Of a DNA stretch of 64,000 bases, positions 17,816 through 26,201 are shown piece by piece. Under the pieces are notes generated by a model. That model saw only the letters and a list, made by a program, of their open reading frames with translations. It ran no database searches and was not told the origin of the DNA. The DNA comes from Evansella clarkii (GTDB lineage Bacteria > Bacillota > Bacilli > Bacillales > Salisediminibacteriaceae), in the NCBI RefSeq assembly GCF_002019695.1, contig NZ_KV917376.1, forward strand, positions 1,387,293 to 1,451,292, written 5' to 3'. The position numbers and the translations under genes are program-made. Every line of letters starts with the position of its first letter. Position 1 is the first letter of the stretch.

Positions 17816-18727
17816 ATGAGCAGAGAAGAAAACAGGAATAATAATGAAGAAAATAATATAAACGAGCCGAAAAATCAGGACTCCGTGTCAGATAAGGCAG
17901 GGACCGATGCTGCCGCTGATAGTGCTGAAAAAGAAAGTACTGCTCCAGGTGAGGCAGATAAAGAAATTGCTGCCCCAAATGTGAGTGGAACAGAAGCCGG
18001 CTCTTCAGGTAAGGCTGACAAAGAGGGCGGTGCTTCAGTTGAGGGCGAAAAGCCCCCAGCTGGTTCAGATGTGGAAAGCGTCCATGAAGGGGATAAGCCG
18101 GAAGCTGTTTCTGAGGACCGTAATTCCGTTGCGGGTTCTGGCGGAGAGGCTGTGGGCTCACCTGATTCTGGAACGGCTCCTGGTCTCGAAGACAAAGGCG
18201 ATGGAACGGACAGTAACTTAGAAGATACTATTATCGCACCGTCTTCCCGTGCCGGGGATTCTTCCACGAGAAGCCGGAGTAAATACGGAGTTTCCAAGCG
18301 GGAGTCTGTGTTTGTCACTCCTGCTGCTGTTTCTGCTGGAGAGAATGACAACACGGAGAAGATTATCGGGCCGGACACTGATAAGGAAGCAGCAGGAAAT
18401 ACAGCAGCTGAGACAGAGGAGGCCCGGGAAGAAGATATGGCATCAGGTAAACCGAAGACACGGGAAGAGCGCCGGAAAGAAAAAGAACAGCAGGAAGGTA
18501 AAAAGGGAAAAAAGAAACGGAAAGGCCGTATCCGTTTGATTCCTGTATGGCTCAGGCTCGTCATTGTGCTCTTTTTATTCGCAGCCAGTCTCGTAATTGG
18601 CGCCATGGTAGGCTACGGAATCATTGGTGAAGGGAACCCAATGGACATCTTCGAGCAGGAAACATGGCTTCATATATATGACATTATTTATGAAGGTACA
18701 AACCTGAACGGTGGCGGAGGCGAATAA
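17816..18727 (+). CDS. EpuA-family membrane protein with long acidic N-terminal extension
   Basis: A 303-residue protein. Only the last 75 residues are recognisable: a basic patch (KKRKGRIRLIPVWLRL), one membrane helix (about 240-262) and a short outer tail (NPMDIFEQETWLHIYDI), which match the small EpuA family often annotated as DNA-directed RNA polymerase subunit beta after flhP in Bacillaceae. The first 225 residues are disordered, rich in Asp, Glu, Ser, Gly and Ala. The family is usually much shorter, so this extension is notable. It begins within a GAGG-type site about 40 bases after flhP. Function unknown. Confidence 0.75.
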   Translation: MSREENRNNNEENNINEPKNQDSVSDKAGTDAAADSAEKESTAPGEADKEIAAPNVSGTEAGSSGKADKEGGASVEGEKPPAGSDVESVHEGDKPEAVSEDRNSVAGSGGEAVGSPDSGTAPGLEDKGDGTDSNLEDTIIAPSSRAGDSSTRSRSKYGVSKRESVFVTPAAVSAGENDNTEKIIGPDTDKEAAGNTAAETEEAREEDMASGKPKTREERRKEKEQQEGKKGKKKRKGRIRLIPVWLRLVIVLFLFAASLVIGAMVGYGIIGEGNPMDIFEQETWLHIYDIIYEGTNLNGGGGE

Positions 18728-18766
18728 TTCAGAGCTATCATCAGGAATGGCCGATCTTTGAGCGGA

Positions 18767-18801
18767 ACCTTGCACGGAATAAAGAGTGCAAGGTTTTTTT
18801 G
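18767..18801 (+). terminator. Terminator after the EpuA-family gene
   Basis: A perfect 9-bp stem (ACCTTGCAC with GTGCAAGGT) and seven T. Confidence 0.85.
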
Positions 18802-18897
18802 TTTGTGGAGGAAGTTGAACTGGGTTGCGATGTTTTTAAAAAGACAGTAAACTGAGAAAGAAGATTTATAACCTGAACATAGCAGGAGGTACTAATA

Positions 18898-19329
18898 ATG
18901 CTTACTATTGAAGAAATAAAAGAAATCATTCCCCACCGTTATCCTTTTTTACTGGTGGACCGTATTTTAGAAGTGGAAGAGGGCCAGCGAGCAGTAGGGA
19001 TAAAGAATGTTTCAGCTAACGAAGATTTTTTTAACGGACATTTTCCCGATTATCCAGTAATGCCAGGGGTCCTGATTATCGAGGCGATGGCTCAGGTTGG
19101 AGCTGTAGCGATTCTGAAAAAAGAGGAAAACCGCGGCCGACTTGCGTTTTTTGCTGGTATTGATAAAGCAAGATTCAAGGGGCAGGTAAAACCAGGGGAT
19201 CAGCTGCGTTTGGAAGTGGAAATGACCCGTGTGCGGGGAAGCATTGGCAAAGGAAAAGGAACAGCTTATGTGGACGATAAACTTGTCGCCGAAGCAGAAC
19301 TGACATTTGCGCTAGGCGACAAACAATAA
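18898..19329 (+). CDS. fabZ: 3-hydroxyacyl-[acyl-carrier-protein] dehydratase
   Basis: FabZ dehydrates 3-hydroxyacyl-ACP in type II fatty-acid synthesis in the cytoplasm. The 143-residue hot-dog-fold protein has the [11 protein letters not shown] motif near residue 12, the catalytic His in [13 protein letters not shown] and the catalytic Glu in IIEAMAQ. The ATG follows AGGAGG. It is the last of the conserved Bacillus gene string and is preceded by a terminator, so it has its own promoter. Confidence 0.95.
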   Translation: MLTIEEIKEIIPHRYPFLLVDRILEVEEGQRAVGIKNVSANEDFFNGHFPDYPVMPGVLIIEAMAQVGAVAILKKEENRGRLAFFAGIDKARFKGQVKPGDQLRLEVEMTRVRGSIGKGKGTAYVDDKLVAEAELTFALGDKQ

Positions 19330-19373
19330 TATTTTTGCGGTGTACCACAATTTTACACAAAATTGTGCGGGGT

Positions 19374-19420
19374 CTGGCCCCTGAACTTTTTGAGAAAGTT
19401 CAGGGGCCAGGCTTTTTTGT
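19374..19420 (+). terminator. Strong terminator after fabZ
   Basis: A perfect 16-bp stem (CTGGCCCCTGAACTTT with its complement) and six T. Its left arm overlaps a GGGGTCTGGCCCC word that recurs at 22133-22145. Confidence 0.85.
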
Positions 19421-19454
19421 TATGGGGAGGGTGTTTTGAGGAGGGTTTATTATA

Positions 19455-19615
19455 GTTATTTTAAGTTGTGCGAGTGAGGGGGGGAGTTGTGCAATTGAGG
19501 CAGCAGGCTGTGCGAATGGTCCCTTGACTTGTGCGATTAACCTGGAGTTGTGCGAACGGCTGCCGAAGTTGTGCGAAAGACACCTTAACTTGTGCGAACC
19601 CCACCAGATTCCTGC
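19455..19615. repeat. Short direct-repeat array, family D (GTTGTGCGAA)
   Basis: About seven units of AGTTGTGCGAA/AATTG or CTTGTGCGA, spaced 19-22 bp. The family recurs at 39183-39355 (opposite strand), 46360-46440, 51430-51540, 51650-51735 and 59895-60003. No gene is seen from 19616 to 20008. Confidence 0.75.
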
Positions 19616-20008
19616 CCAAATGTCCCCCTTAAACCTTCATATTAAAGCACTTCCCCAAAATTCTGTAACACCACCACCCCCCTCCTCAAAACCCACTTAC
19701 TTTTTTACCAAAAGACATAAAGAGAATTAATTATACGAAGAAAATTACCACAGGGGGAGGATGGCTGGCGCCGGGGCATTTTCCTGCCCAAAAAGTAATT
19801 CTCTATTTTAAAATACCTGTTCCGTTTTTCTCCCACACATTCACAGAGAATTTTGTGACTCTTTAAAAAGAATGTGTGACATTGTAAAAAGTGTTCCGAA
19901 ATGGTTTATGTGAGAAAGAATCAGTGAAATAATCAAGTAGAATCACCGCAAGAATTTGCAGCATCGAAAAATAACTACACTGTTTTCAAAGAAGAGGAGG
20001 ACAGAGTC

Positions 20009-20290
20009 GTGAAGAAAAAGCCATTATTAACTTTTGCATCAGCTGCGATGGCGTTAAGTATTTTAGGCGCCTGCCAGGGCCAGGACGGCATTGAGGATAA
20101 TGGCAATGTAAACAATGCGGATAATGGCCAGCCAACACAGTCAGGTGACACTGGAGACGGTGGCGCCGGGACAGGCGACAATACAGATGATGCAGAAATT
20201 ACAGAAGACGATGCTGGCATCGACGTGACAGAAGAAAATAACGAAGATACGGAAGTTGATCTTGGTACAGATGAAGACAACAACGGGTAA
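20009..20290 (+). CDS. Small acidic lipoprotein, tandem family member 1
   Basis: A 93-residue protein that starts at a GTG after GAGGAGG. The N-terminus is a lipoprotein signal with the lipobox LGAC at about residues 19-22. The mature part is nearly all Asp, Glu, Asn, Gly and Thr, with no hydrophobic core. It would be anchored on the outer face of the membrane. It is the first of five similar genes in 1.8 kb. I do not recognise a characterised family. Confidence 0.65.
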   Translation: MKKKPLLTFASAAMALSILGACQGQDGIEDNGNVNNADNGQPTQSGDTGDGGAGTGDNTDDAEITEDDAGIDVTEENNEDTEVDLGTDEDNNG

Positions 20291-20444
20291 GTTAGGTTGA
20301 TGAAACAGCTGTTTTCTAAAGGTAACAACAGCCTTGTATGAGAAAAAAGTTTAATTTCACTGCAATCAACGATTCAATTTTACAAAACCCCTTATTACGA
20401 GGCTGATAATATAAATTTTTAATTCCACTAAGGAGGAATTGGAA

Positions 20445-20594
20445 ATGAAAAAGTTTATGCTGTCGATAGTCTCCGGGGTATTTGCCCTTGGAATGGTGAC
20501 AGGCTGCGGAGATGTGGAGAATGATCCAGGTGCAGACGATCCGACTCTTGAAGACAACGGATTTAACGACGGCGGAACAAATGAAGATTTCTAA
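20445..20594 (+). CDS. Very small lipoprotein, tandem family member 2 (49 residues)
   Basis: A 49-residue gene with an excellent AGGAGG site ahead of ATG. The signal (MKKFMLSIVSGVFALGM) leads to a lipobox VTGC, then a short acidic tail ending DDPTLEDNGFNDGG. It is about 60 bases upstream of member 3, with a matching leader (AAGGAGGAATT). The consistent ribosome site, lipobox and tail composition argue that it is real despite its length. Confidence 0.7.
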   Translation: MKKFMLSIVSGVFALGMVTGCGDVENDPGADDPTLEDNGFNDGGTNEDF

Positions 20595-20651
20595 GTGCAT
20601 TTAAACAGGAAATTTAAAACATTTTTTAAAAAAACTAAGGAGGAATTTACA

Positions 20652-20810
20652 ATGAAAAAACTTACTTTAACTCTTTTGGCAGGTGCAATGACAATCGGAA
20701 TGCTTGGTGCATGTGGTGAAGAAGGAAACGACCCTGGAATGGATAACGGGTTTAACGACAACGGTGGCTTTGAAGATAACGGAGGCATGGACGACAACAC
20801 GGATATGTAA
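20652..20810 (+). CDS. Very small lipoprotein, tandem family member 3 (52 residues)
   Basis: A 52-residue protein from the ATG at 20652, preceded by AAGGAGGAATT. The signal peptide MKKLTLTLLAGAMTIGM and lipobox LGAC are followed by repeats around DNGGF/EDNGG. It is closely similar to members 4 and 5 in the signal region. Confidence 0.7.
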   Translation: MKKLTLTLLAGAMTIGMLGACGEEGNDPGMDNGFNDNGGFEDNGGMDDNTDM

Positions 20811-20875
20811 CGAAAAGGTTTCACTGGTATAAAGGTTTAGATAACTCTTTATGGTGGTAAAAACACAGTGGCGGC

Positions 20876-20906
20876 CCTTTTCGATAAGGAAAGGGTCTTA
20901 CTTTCC
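20876..20906 (+). terminator. Possible terminator after lipoprotein 3
   Basis: GGCCCTTTTC pairs with GGAAAGGGTC, followed by a T-containing tract. The T run is short. Confidence 0.4.
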
Positions 20907-21044
20907 AAATAAGCCTTTAACCTTGTTAAACGGTAAAGGTGTAATGTATTAGAGAAGTGAAGTCAAAGCATCAGGAAATTACCCGAAGCTTTTCAATACT
21001 TTAAAAAAACTATCTTTAGAAAATTACTTTAGGAGGATTTCAAA

Positions 21045-21380
21045 ATGAAGAAAAAATTAACACTTTCTATCTTATCAGGTGCACTAACAGTAGGTATGCT
21101 TGGAGCTTGTGGCGACAACGGAGAGAACAATGATGTTTTCAACGGAGAAAATAACGGGTTTAACGAAAACGGACCAACTGAAGAAAATAACGATGCAGGC
21201 GAAGATGCAAACTTTAATGACAACGGCAATGACGGCCTAGGTGACAATAACGACAACGACGGCATGCTTGATGACGACAACAATGACGGTCTTGGCGACG
21301 ACGACAATGACGGCTTTGGCGACGACAACAATGACGATGGCATGCTTGATGACGACAATAATGACGACTTAAACGGATAA
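21045..21380 (+). CDS. Acidic repeat lipoprotein, tandem family member 4
   Basis: A 111-residue protein with signal and lipobox (LGACG) and a tail of Asp/Asn/Gly repeats such as LGDDDNDGFGDDNNDDG. The DxDxDG-like spacing resembles calcium-binding loops of dockerin or thrombospondin type-3 repeats, but there are no conserved hydrophobic partners, so calcium binding is only a guess. AGGAGG lies before the ATG. Confidence 0.7.
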   Translation: MKKKLTLSILSGALTVGMLGACGDNGENNDVFNGENNGFNENGPTEENNDAGEDANFNDNGNDGLGDNNDNDGMLDDDNNDGLGDDDNDGFGDDNNDDGMLDDDNNDDLNG

Positions 21381-21535
21381 TTTTAAAAAAGTATAAATAA
21401 ATTCATTTCAGGTCATCCTAATCTCGAAGTACTTTTGTACCCTTCACTTCAGGCTGGCCGCCAAAATGCCGGCCTGATATTCCTATCTGAAGGATAGAGA
21501 CTGCAACAGCATGAAACACAACAGGAGGAAAAGAG

Positions 21536-21811
21536 ATGAAGAAAAAGATGATGCTGTCTGTCTTATCCGCTGTACTCACTGTAGGCATGTTAGGTGCTTG
21601 TGGTGGCGGGGATAACGACAATAATATGATCAACGACCCAGTCGACAACGACCCAATCATCGAAGACGATATGAATAATAATTTCAATGACGACCTGGGT
21701 AACGATGATCTTGGCAACAACGATTTCAACGATGACCTGGGTGATGAGGATAATCTTAATAATAATAACGATATCCTCGATGATGAAGATCTGAATGAAA
21801 ATAACGGATAA
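21536..21811 (+). CDS. Acidic repeat lipoprotein, tandem family member 5
   Basis: A 91-residue protein with a signal nearly the same as member 4 (VLTVGMLGACGGG) and a tail of repeated D-L-G-N-D/N-D-F motifs. A strong AGGAGG site precedes the ATG. It is the last of the tandem set. Confidence 0.7.
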   Translation: MKKKMMLSVLSAVLTVGMLGACGGGDNDNNMINDPVDNDPIIEDDMNNNFNDDLGNDDLGNNDFNDDLGDEDNLNNNNDILDDEDLNENNG

Positions 21812-22855
21812 TCTTTTTTGAAAAAAGAGGTTATTTATGATCTTCAGAAGTTTGTTTGCGATTTATTTATTGAGGCGGCTCTCCGTCATAAAATGCCGGA
21901 GGGCCAACCCACTTTGTGGGTAAGGAAGCATGTATTGACCTTCCACCCGAAAAAGGAAAGATCAGTATGCTGCATTCCTGTTACTGTTGATTGCATAAAG
22001 CATGAAAATGCGGAGCAAAAACAGCAAAATAACATCCCTTTCTTATTAATATAAAGCTAAACGTTACAGGGATAAAGCAGCGGGAAGCTGTCCCCCCAGC
22101 AGCCCGATGCCCTTATCTCTTGAAAATTGTCCGGGGTCTGGCCCCGCACAATTTCCCATCCCCCTTGATTTTAATAAATATATATGTGCGCAGATTTGAA
22201 ACCAGCAAGACTCCCCCTCTTGCTGGTTTCGTTTAATTTTAGGGTGGACTTTTTATTCCTGGTTGGGGCGTGGGTAATTATATGATCCGCTTGCTCGAAT
22301 GCTGGAAGAAGGTTCGTTAACCCATCATACCCGAACTGTTGGAGGTAACGCTGGAGGGTCCATCATGCCCGGGGAAAAAATGTAATACTTGCCTTCTCGT
22401 CAGAAAAACAATTGATCCGCACCCATCTTAAGATGCTTTCCGGAACAAACGCCTGGTGCACCAACACTATCCAATAATTAGTGCCTTACCGTTCACCATA
22501 TTGAACAACTTACTCAACCCATTATTGTCAAATTACTGTTTTTTTCCTAATAACAGGTTATAATTTAAGTACAATTAATTAATCAAAGTTGAAAACCGTG
22601 TCAAAATAGTCGAAATAAATGTGTCTAAAGTTGCTAAAATAGTTCAAAAGTCCCTCTTATTCTGGCGGGTTACTTGTTAAACTTTTTATACAGCCTGGTA
22701 TTACATAATGATTTGCAACCAAGTTTCTTCTATACTATTACGGTTCATCCGAAAGTAACATGACAACATAGAAACAGCAAAATGCCAAACCAGTTAATCT
22801 ATGAAAATACCATGTTATAAATCAAGTACTTAAATTTTCAGAAAGAGGTGGAGAA
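21812..22855. other. Long intergenic region before the NlpC/P60 gene
   Basis: No gene is supported. It has a stem near 21874-21904 (GGCTCTCCG with CGGAGGGCC), a GGGGTCTGGCCCC palindromic word at 22133-22145 like that at 19368, and a terminator-like hairpin at 22199-22229. The last 300 bases are AT-rich and should hold the promoter and a long leader of the hydrolase gene. I searched there for a c-di-AMP riboswitch pattern and did not see one. Confidence 0.5.
22199..22231. terminator. Terminator-like hairpin
   Basis: AAACCAGCAAGA pairs perfectly with TCTTGCTGGTTT around a six-base loop; a short T-containing tail follows (CGTTT). Confidence 0.6.
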
Positions 22856-24526
22856 ATGACGAGCTTACAAACAAAGTTAGGAACTACGATCGTTGCGTCC
22901 GCTGCCGCCACAGGAGTTTTCCTTGCAGGGCCTGCAATTGCGGAAGCCTCCTTCGGGGAACGGACACTTTCCATTGGCTCACAAAATTCTGATGTAACAC
23001 AGCTTCAGGAGGAGCTGAGAAAGCTGGGCTATTTCACCTTTCACACATCGACAGGTTACTACGGCACAGTAACGGAGCAGGCAGTAAAAGACTTTCAGCG
23101 CGCTAACAGCCTGACACCGGACGGAATCGCCGGACCGAAAACCTTCGCTCAGCTTACAGGAGGAAATGCAGCAGCAAAACAGGCAGCATCCACTCAGACT
23201 GCTTCTGCAAAAACAAGCTCAAGTTCATCAGGTAGTTCCAGCTCCTCATCGTCCAGTTCATCAGGCAGCATCGGTGAAATCAGCACAAGCCAGCTGTTAA
23301 GAACAGGCTCACGGGGAGATGACGTAGTAAAACTGCAAAGCTATCTGAAAAAAGCAGGATTTTTCGATCACCATACAGCCACCGGATACTACGGTTCTGT
23401 TACAGAAAGAGCAGTTCGGAATTTCCAGCAGGCAAGAGGCCTCACGGTGGACGGACTCGCCGGCAGACAGACAATAGCAGCCATGAATAAAGAAATCGGA
23501 AGCACTTCCACATCGTCAGGAAGCTCATCAACATCTTCCAATTCAGGAAGCTCAGGCTCTTCCAACTCAGGAAGCTCAAGCTCAGGCAGCACTTCTTCTG
23601 CATCCGGAAATCTTCTTTCCAGCAATGCGGTTTTAAGAGAAGGAAGCAGAGGAGACAACGTCCGTCAACTGCAAACACACTTGAAAGAACTGGGGCACTT
23701 CAATCACCGGGAAGTAACTACATATTTCGGCTCCATCACAAGAGACGCAGTGCGAAGCTTCCAGCGCTCCGCAGGCATCAATGTGGACGGAGTAGCCGGC
23801 CCGCAAACATACAGAGCGATCGAACAGGCATTAAACGGCAGCGGCAGCTCATCAAACAACAGCGGAAGCAGCAACAGCAGCAACAGTTCAAGTTCAAGTT
23901 CATCCGGAAGCTCCCTGCTGAAAGAAGGCAACAGAGGATCTTCCGTAACAGAACTGCAAAACATGCTGAGAGCCACAGGCCACTTTAACCAGCAGCCAAC
24001 AGGCTATTTCGGCTCGGTTACAAAACGTTCAGTAACCGCATTCCAGAAAGAATGGGGCCTCGTATCTGACGGGCTCGTAAGCCAGGCAACATGGGATAAG
24101 CTTGAAGAAGTTTCCGCGGTACATATGAAACACGCAGAAACCCAGACCAAAAGCTCAACAAGCGGATTCAACGCAATAAATCTGATTGCCGACGCATCCG
24201 AACTGGTCGGCGTACCATATGTGTGGGGAGGAACCACAACAAGCGGCTTCGACTGCAGCGGGTTCATCCAGTATGTCTTCAAAAAGAACGGAGTTAACCT
24301 GCCGCGGACAGCAGCACAGCAGTATAACGCAGGGTCATCCGTGTCCAGCCCTCAAGTAGGGGATATTGTATTCTTTGAAACATATAAATCCGGACCATCA
24401 CACAACGGCATCTACATCGGCAACAACCAGTTCATCCATGCCGGCTCCTCCACAGGAGTCACCATCGCCAACATGAACAACTCCTACTGGTCACAACGCT
24501 ACCTCGGAGCAAAAAGAGTACGTTAA
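22856..24526 (+). CDS. Secreted cell-wall endopeptidase: four PG_binding_1 domains plus NlpC/P60
   Basis: A 556-residue secreted protein with a signal peptide (about 1-31). Four peptidoglycan-binding type 1 domains lie at about 35-105, 145-210, 255-325 and 350-415, each with LQxxLxxxGxF and VxxFQ..xxLxxDGxxG motifs and separated by Ser/Gly linkers. A C-terminal NlpC/P60 cysteine peptidase covers about 440-556. The catalytic Cys is in FDCSGF and His is in SHNGIYIG; FIHAG carries a further conserved His. Such enzymes cut D-Glu-diaminopimelate bonds in stem peptides. Three shorter relatives are at 32635, 46578 and 48209. It starts at an ATG after GAGGTGG. Confidence 0.92.
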   Translation: MTSLQTKLGTTIVASAAATGVFLAGPAIAEASFGERTLSIGSQNSDVTQLQEELRKLGYFTFHTSTGYYGTVTEQAVKDFQRANSLTPDGIAGPKTFAQLTGGNAAAKQAASTQTASAKTSSSSSGSSSSSSSSSSGSIGEISTSQLLRTGSRGDDVVKLQSYLKKAGFFDHHTATGYYGSVTERAVRNFQQARGLTVDGLAGRQTIAAMNKEIGSTSTSSGSSSTSSNSGSSGSSNSGSSSSGSTSSASGNLLSSNAVLREGSRGDNVRQLQTHLKELGHFNHREVTTYFGSITRDAVRSFQRSAGINVDGVAGPQTYRAIEQALNGSGSSSNNSGSSNSSNSSSSSSSGSSLLKEGNRGSSVTELQNMLRATGHFNQQPTGYFGSVTKRSVTAFQKEWGLVSDGLVSQATWDKLEEVSAVHMKHAETQTKSSTSGFNAINLIADASELVGVPYVWGGTTTSGFDCSGFIQYVFKKNGVNLPRTAAQQYNAGSSVSSPQVGDIVFFETYKSGPSHNGIYIGNNQFIHAGSSTGVTIANMNNSYWSQRYLGAKRVR

Positions 24527-24583
24527 GTTCTTTGTGGAAAACAACGTTTCTATGTAAATATGAAAGTTTACCAGCTTAGGAAA

Positions 24584-24640
24584 AGCTGTTTGATGCGCAT
24601 AACATACCGTTATCCGCATCAGGCAGCTTCTTTTGTCTTT
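24584..24640 (+). terminator. Terminator after the four-domain hydrolase
   Basis: AGCTGTTTGATGCG pairs with CGCATCAGGCAGCT around a loop of about 17 bases, followed by a T-rich tail. Confidence 0.75.
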
Positions 24641-24654
24641 GAAGGGGGCGGTAT

Positions 24655-24683
24655 CGCGTTTCGCAACAAGGATGGCTGAAATC
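24655..24683. repeat. Left remnant of family E array, cut off by the IS
   Basis: TTTCGCAACAAGGATGGCTG, then AAATC, is exactly one unit type of the array that resumes at 26202 on the other side of the insertion sequence. Confidence 0.8.
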
Positions 24684-24777
24684 TTTTAAGCCCCCTTAAT
24701 CATTTAGACACCATATACAGGTTATGAAAACACCTAGATGATGGCAAAAATGATTTAAAAAAGGGAGAAAGTACAGA

Positions 24778-25086
24778 ATGGCTAAGAGAATTGATGTTAT
24801 TGAAGATGTAAAAAAGAAATACGTTCGCATGGCCTTGGAGACTGGGAATTATACCTCTATCGCCAGAAAGGCTGGAATATCCAGAGAAACTCTTAGGAAT
24901 TGGTTCAAACTTTACGAAGATGAAGTTCGTGACGTGATGGAAACCGAAGGATCAACGGGTTTATCCGATAACCCCACAAAGGAGGAACTTCAAAAGAAAT
25001 ATGAGCAGGCGATGCTTCTATTAGGCGAAAAAGAGTTGGAAGTTGCCATGCTCAAGAATGTTATAAAAAAAAACGAGTTCCTCTAA
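24778..25086 (+). CDS. IS3-family transposase OrfA (helix-turn-helix)
   Basis: A 102-residue protein with a helix-turn-helix (NYTSIARKAGISRETLRNWF) and a C-terminal leucine-zipper-like helix (EELQKKYEQAMLLLGEKELE). It binds the IS ends. A run of nine A at 25065-25073 lies near its end, where a -1 ribosomal frameshift would join it to OrfB (the OrfB frame is open upstream through KRVPLILLLLKEIEEWV). The gene appears intact. Confidence 0.88.
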   Translation: MAKRIDVIEDVKKKYVRMALETGNYTSIARKAGISRETLRNWFKLYEDEVRDVMETEGSTGLSDNPTKEELQKKYEQAMLLLGEKELEVAMLKNVIKKNEFL

Positions 25087-25115
25087 TCCTCCTGCTAAAA
25101 GAAATCGAGGAGTGG

Positions 25116-26024
25116 GTGAAAGACGGTTTTCCAGTAACTAGAACTACAAGAGCATTAAACGTGGAACGTTCGTTGTATTATTACCATCAAAAAAATAAAC
25201 AGGTCACAGAAGAGTCCTTCCAGGGCCGGCCAGTACCAGGATTTTCCTTGGCTCAGACTGGTATAAAAATATCTGATGAGCAGATTGAAGAATTCCTAAT
25301 GGAAGCTGTAGAGGGTGAGGAAGGTATCTACGGATACCGAAAACTCACCAACTACCTTAAAGACCAACATAAGTTGGTAATAAACCCTAAAAAGGTCTAT
25401 CGCCTCTGTGAAAAGTTAAATATTCTGTTACCTCAGCGAAGAAAATCTAAGTATCCTCGAAGGTTGGCGAAGCAGCACACGATAACAGCTTCTAACCAGC
25501 TTTGGCAAGTGGATATAAAGTATGGCTCGATTGAAGGTAGTGGACGATTCGTTTTTCTAGCTAGTGCTATTGATGTATATGACCGGTGTATCGTTGGATA
25601 CTATCGCGGTCCAGAATGTAAAGCAACAAACATTACGAAAATGCTTCAAGGGGCGTTATTGAGACGCGGTATTCACTATGAAAGTGAGACTTCTTCGAAG
25701 TTGATTATTCGTACAGATAACGGCCCACAATTTGTCAGTGAACATTTTGGCAGATTTTGTGAGCATCAACACCTATATCATGAACGCATACCAAGCAAAT
25801 CACCGGATTTAAACGCCTATATTGAATCGTTCCATAGCGTCATCGAAAGGGAGTGTTACCAACGTTACCGTTTTGAATGCTTCGAAGAAGCCTATTACAG
25901 GATTGATGAGTATATGGATTTTTATAATAACCGGCGCTACCATGGAAGCCTAAAATATTTATCGCCGGCAAAGTTCTATAAATTATATAGCAAAGGAAAC
26001 TGTCCACAAATAATTAACTTATAG
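25116..26024 (+). CDS. IS3-family transposase OrfB (DDE integrase catalytic domain)
   Basis: The catalytic half of the transposase, at least 302 residues. An HTH_21-like region (GIYGYRKLTNYL) precedes the rve integrase core with the DDE residues visible: D in WQVDIKYG, D in IRTDNGPQF and E in YIESFHSVIERE. K/R and YNNRRYHGSL at the end are typical. The GTG at 25116 is only nominal; the native product is probably the OrfAB fusion made by -1 frameshifting. No internal stop is seen, so the element may still be active. Confidence 0.88.
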   Translation: MKDGFPVTRTTRALNVERSLYYYHQKNKQVTEESFQGRPVPGFSLAQTGIKISDEQIEEFLMEAVEGEEGIYGYRKLTNYLKDQHKLVINPKKVYRLCEKLNILLPQRRKSKYPRRLAKQHTITASNQLWQVDIKYGSIEGSGRFVFLASAIDVYDRCIVGYYRGPECKATNITKMLQGALLRRGIHYESETSSKLIIRTDNGPQFVSEHFGRFCEHQHLYHERIPSKSPDLNAYIESFHSVIERECYQRYRFECFEEAYYRIDEYMDFYNNRRYHGSLKYLSPAKFYKLYSKGNCPQIINL

Positions 26025-26046
26025 AACCAAGGGGAGTGATTTTCCT

Positions 26047-26146
26047 CTTCTTCACCTAACTACCCAGCAGTTGATTAAGCGTAAGGGTCAAGCGGTGTTG
26101 GCTTGATGCTTGCGCGCAATCAACTATCCTTCGAAAGGTGAAGAAG
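26047..26146. repeat. Long nested hairpin at the 3' end of the IS
   Basis: An outer perfect 11-bp stem pairs CTTCTTCACCT (26047-26057) with 26136-26146. Inner stems are GTTGATT (26070-26076) with AATCAAC (26118-26124), then GCGTAAG with CTTGCGC (with a G-T pair) and GTCAAGC with GCTTGAT around a GGTGTTG loop. Together this gives a rod of about 100 bases between orfB and the right terminal repeat. Confidence 0.75.
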
Positions 26147-26201
26147 TGACTACCTAAAAGTGAGCAGTAGGTGTCTAAATTGAAGGGGCCAAACCGAAAT
26201 C

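Larger units (their letters stand above)
24684..26195 (+). mobile_element. IS3-family insertion sequence, about 1.5 kb
   Basis: The element has overlapping-frame orfA and orfB and imperfect terminal inverted repeats: CCCCTTAATCATTTAGACACC near 24692 at the left (a two-base bulge), and its complement TAGGTGTCTAAATTGAAGGGG at 26169-26189. GAAATC occurs at both edges (24678-24683 and 26196-26201) and may be the target duplication. Removing the element and one GAAATC rejoins a perfect family E repeat unit. The exact ends are therefore inferred from the array, and the true duplication may be shorter. Confidence 0.8.

Noticed and set aside
17875-18606. 243-residue minus-strand ORF opposite the EpuA-family gene
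   Set aside because: Mirror of the low-complexity acidic coding region; no ribosome binding site; the plus-strand gene has the conserved C-terminus.
21818-22054. 78-residue ORF after the lipoprotein cluster
   Set aside because: Covers a stem-loop region, has mixed composition and no ribosome binding site of its own.
22550-22855. c-di-AMP (ydaO/yuaA) riboswitch upstream of the cell-wall hydrolase
   Set aside because: Checked because such hydrolases often carry one; the conserved core words are not present here or before 32635, 47618 and 49219.
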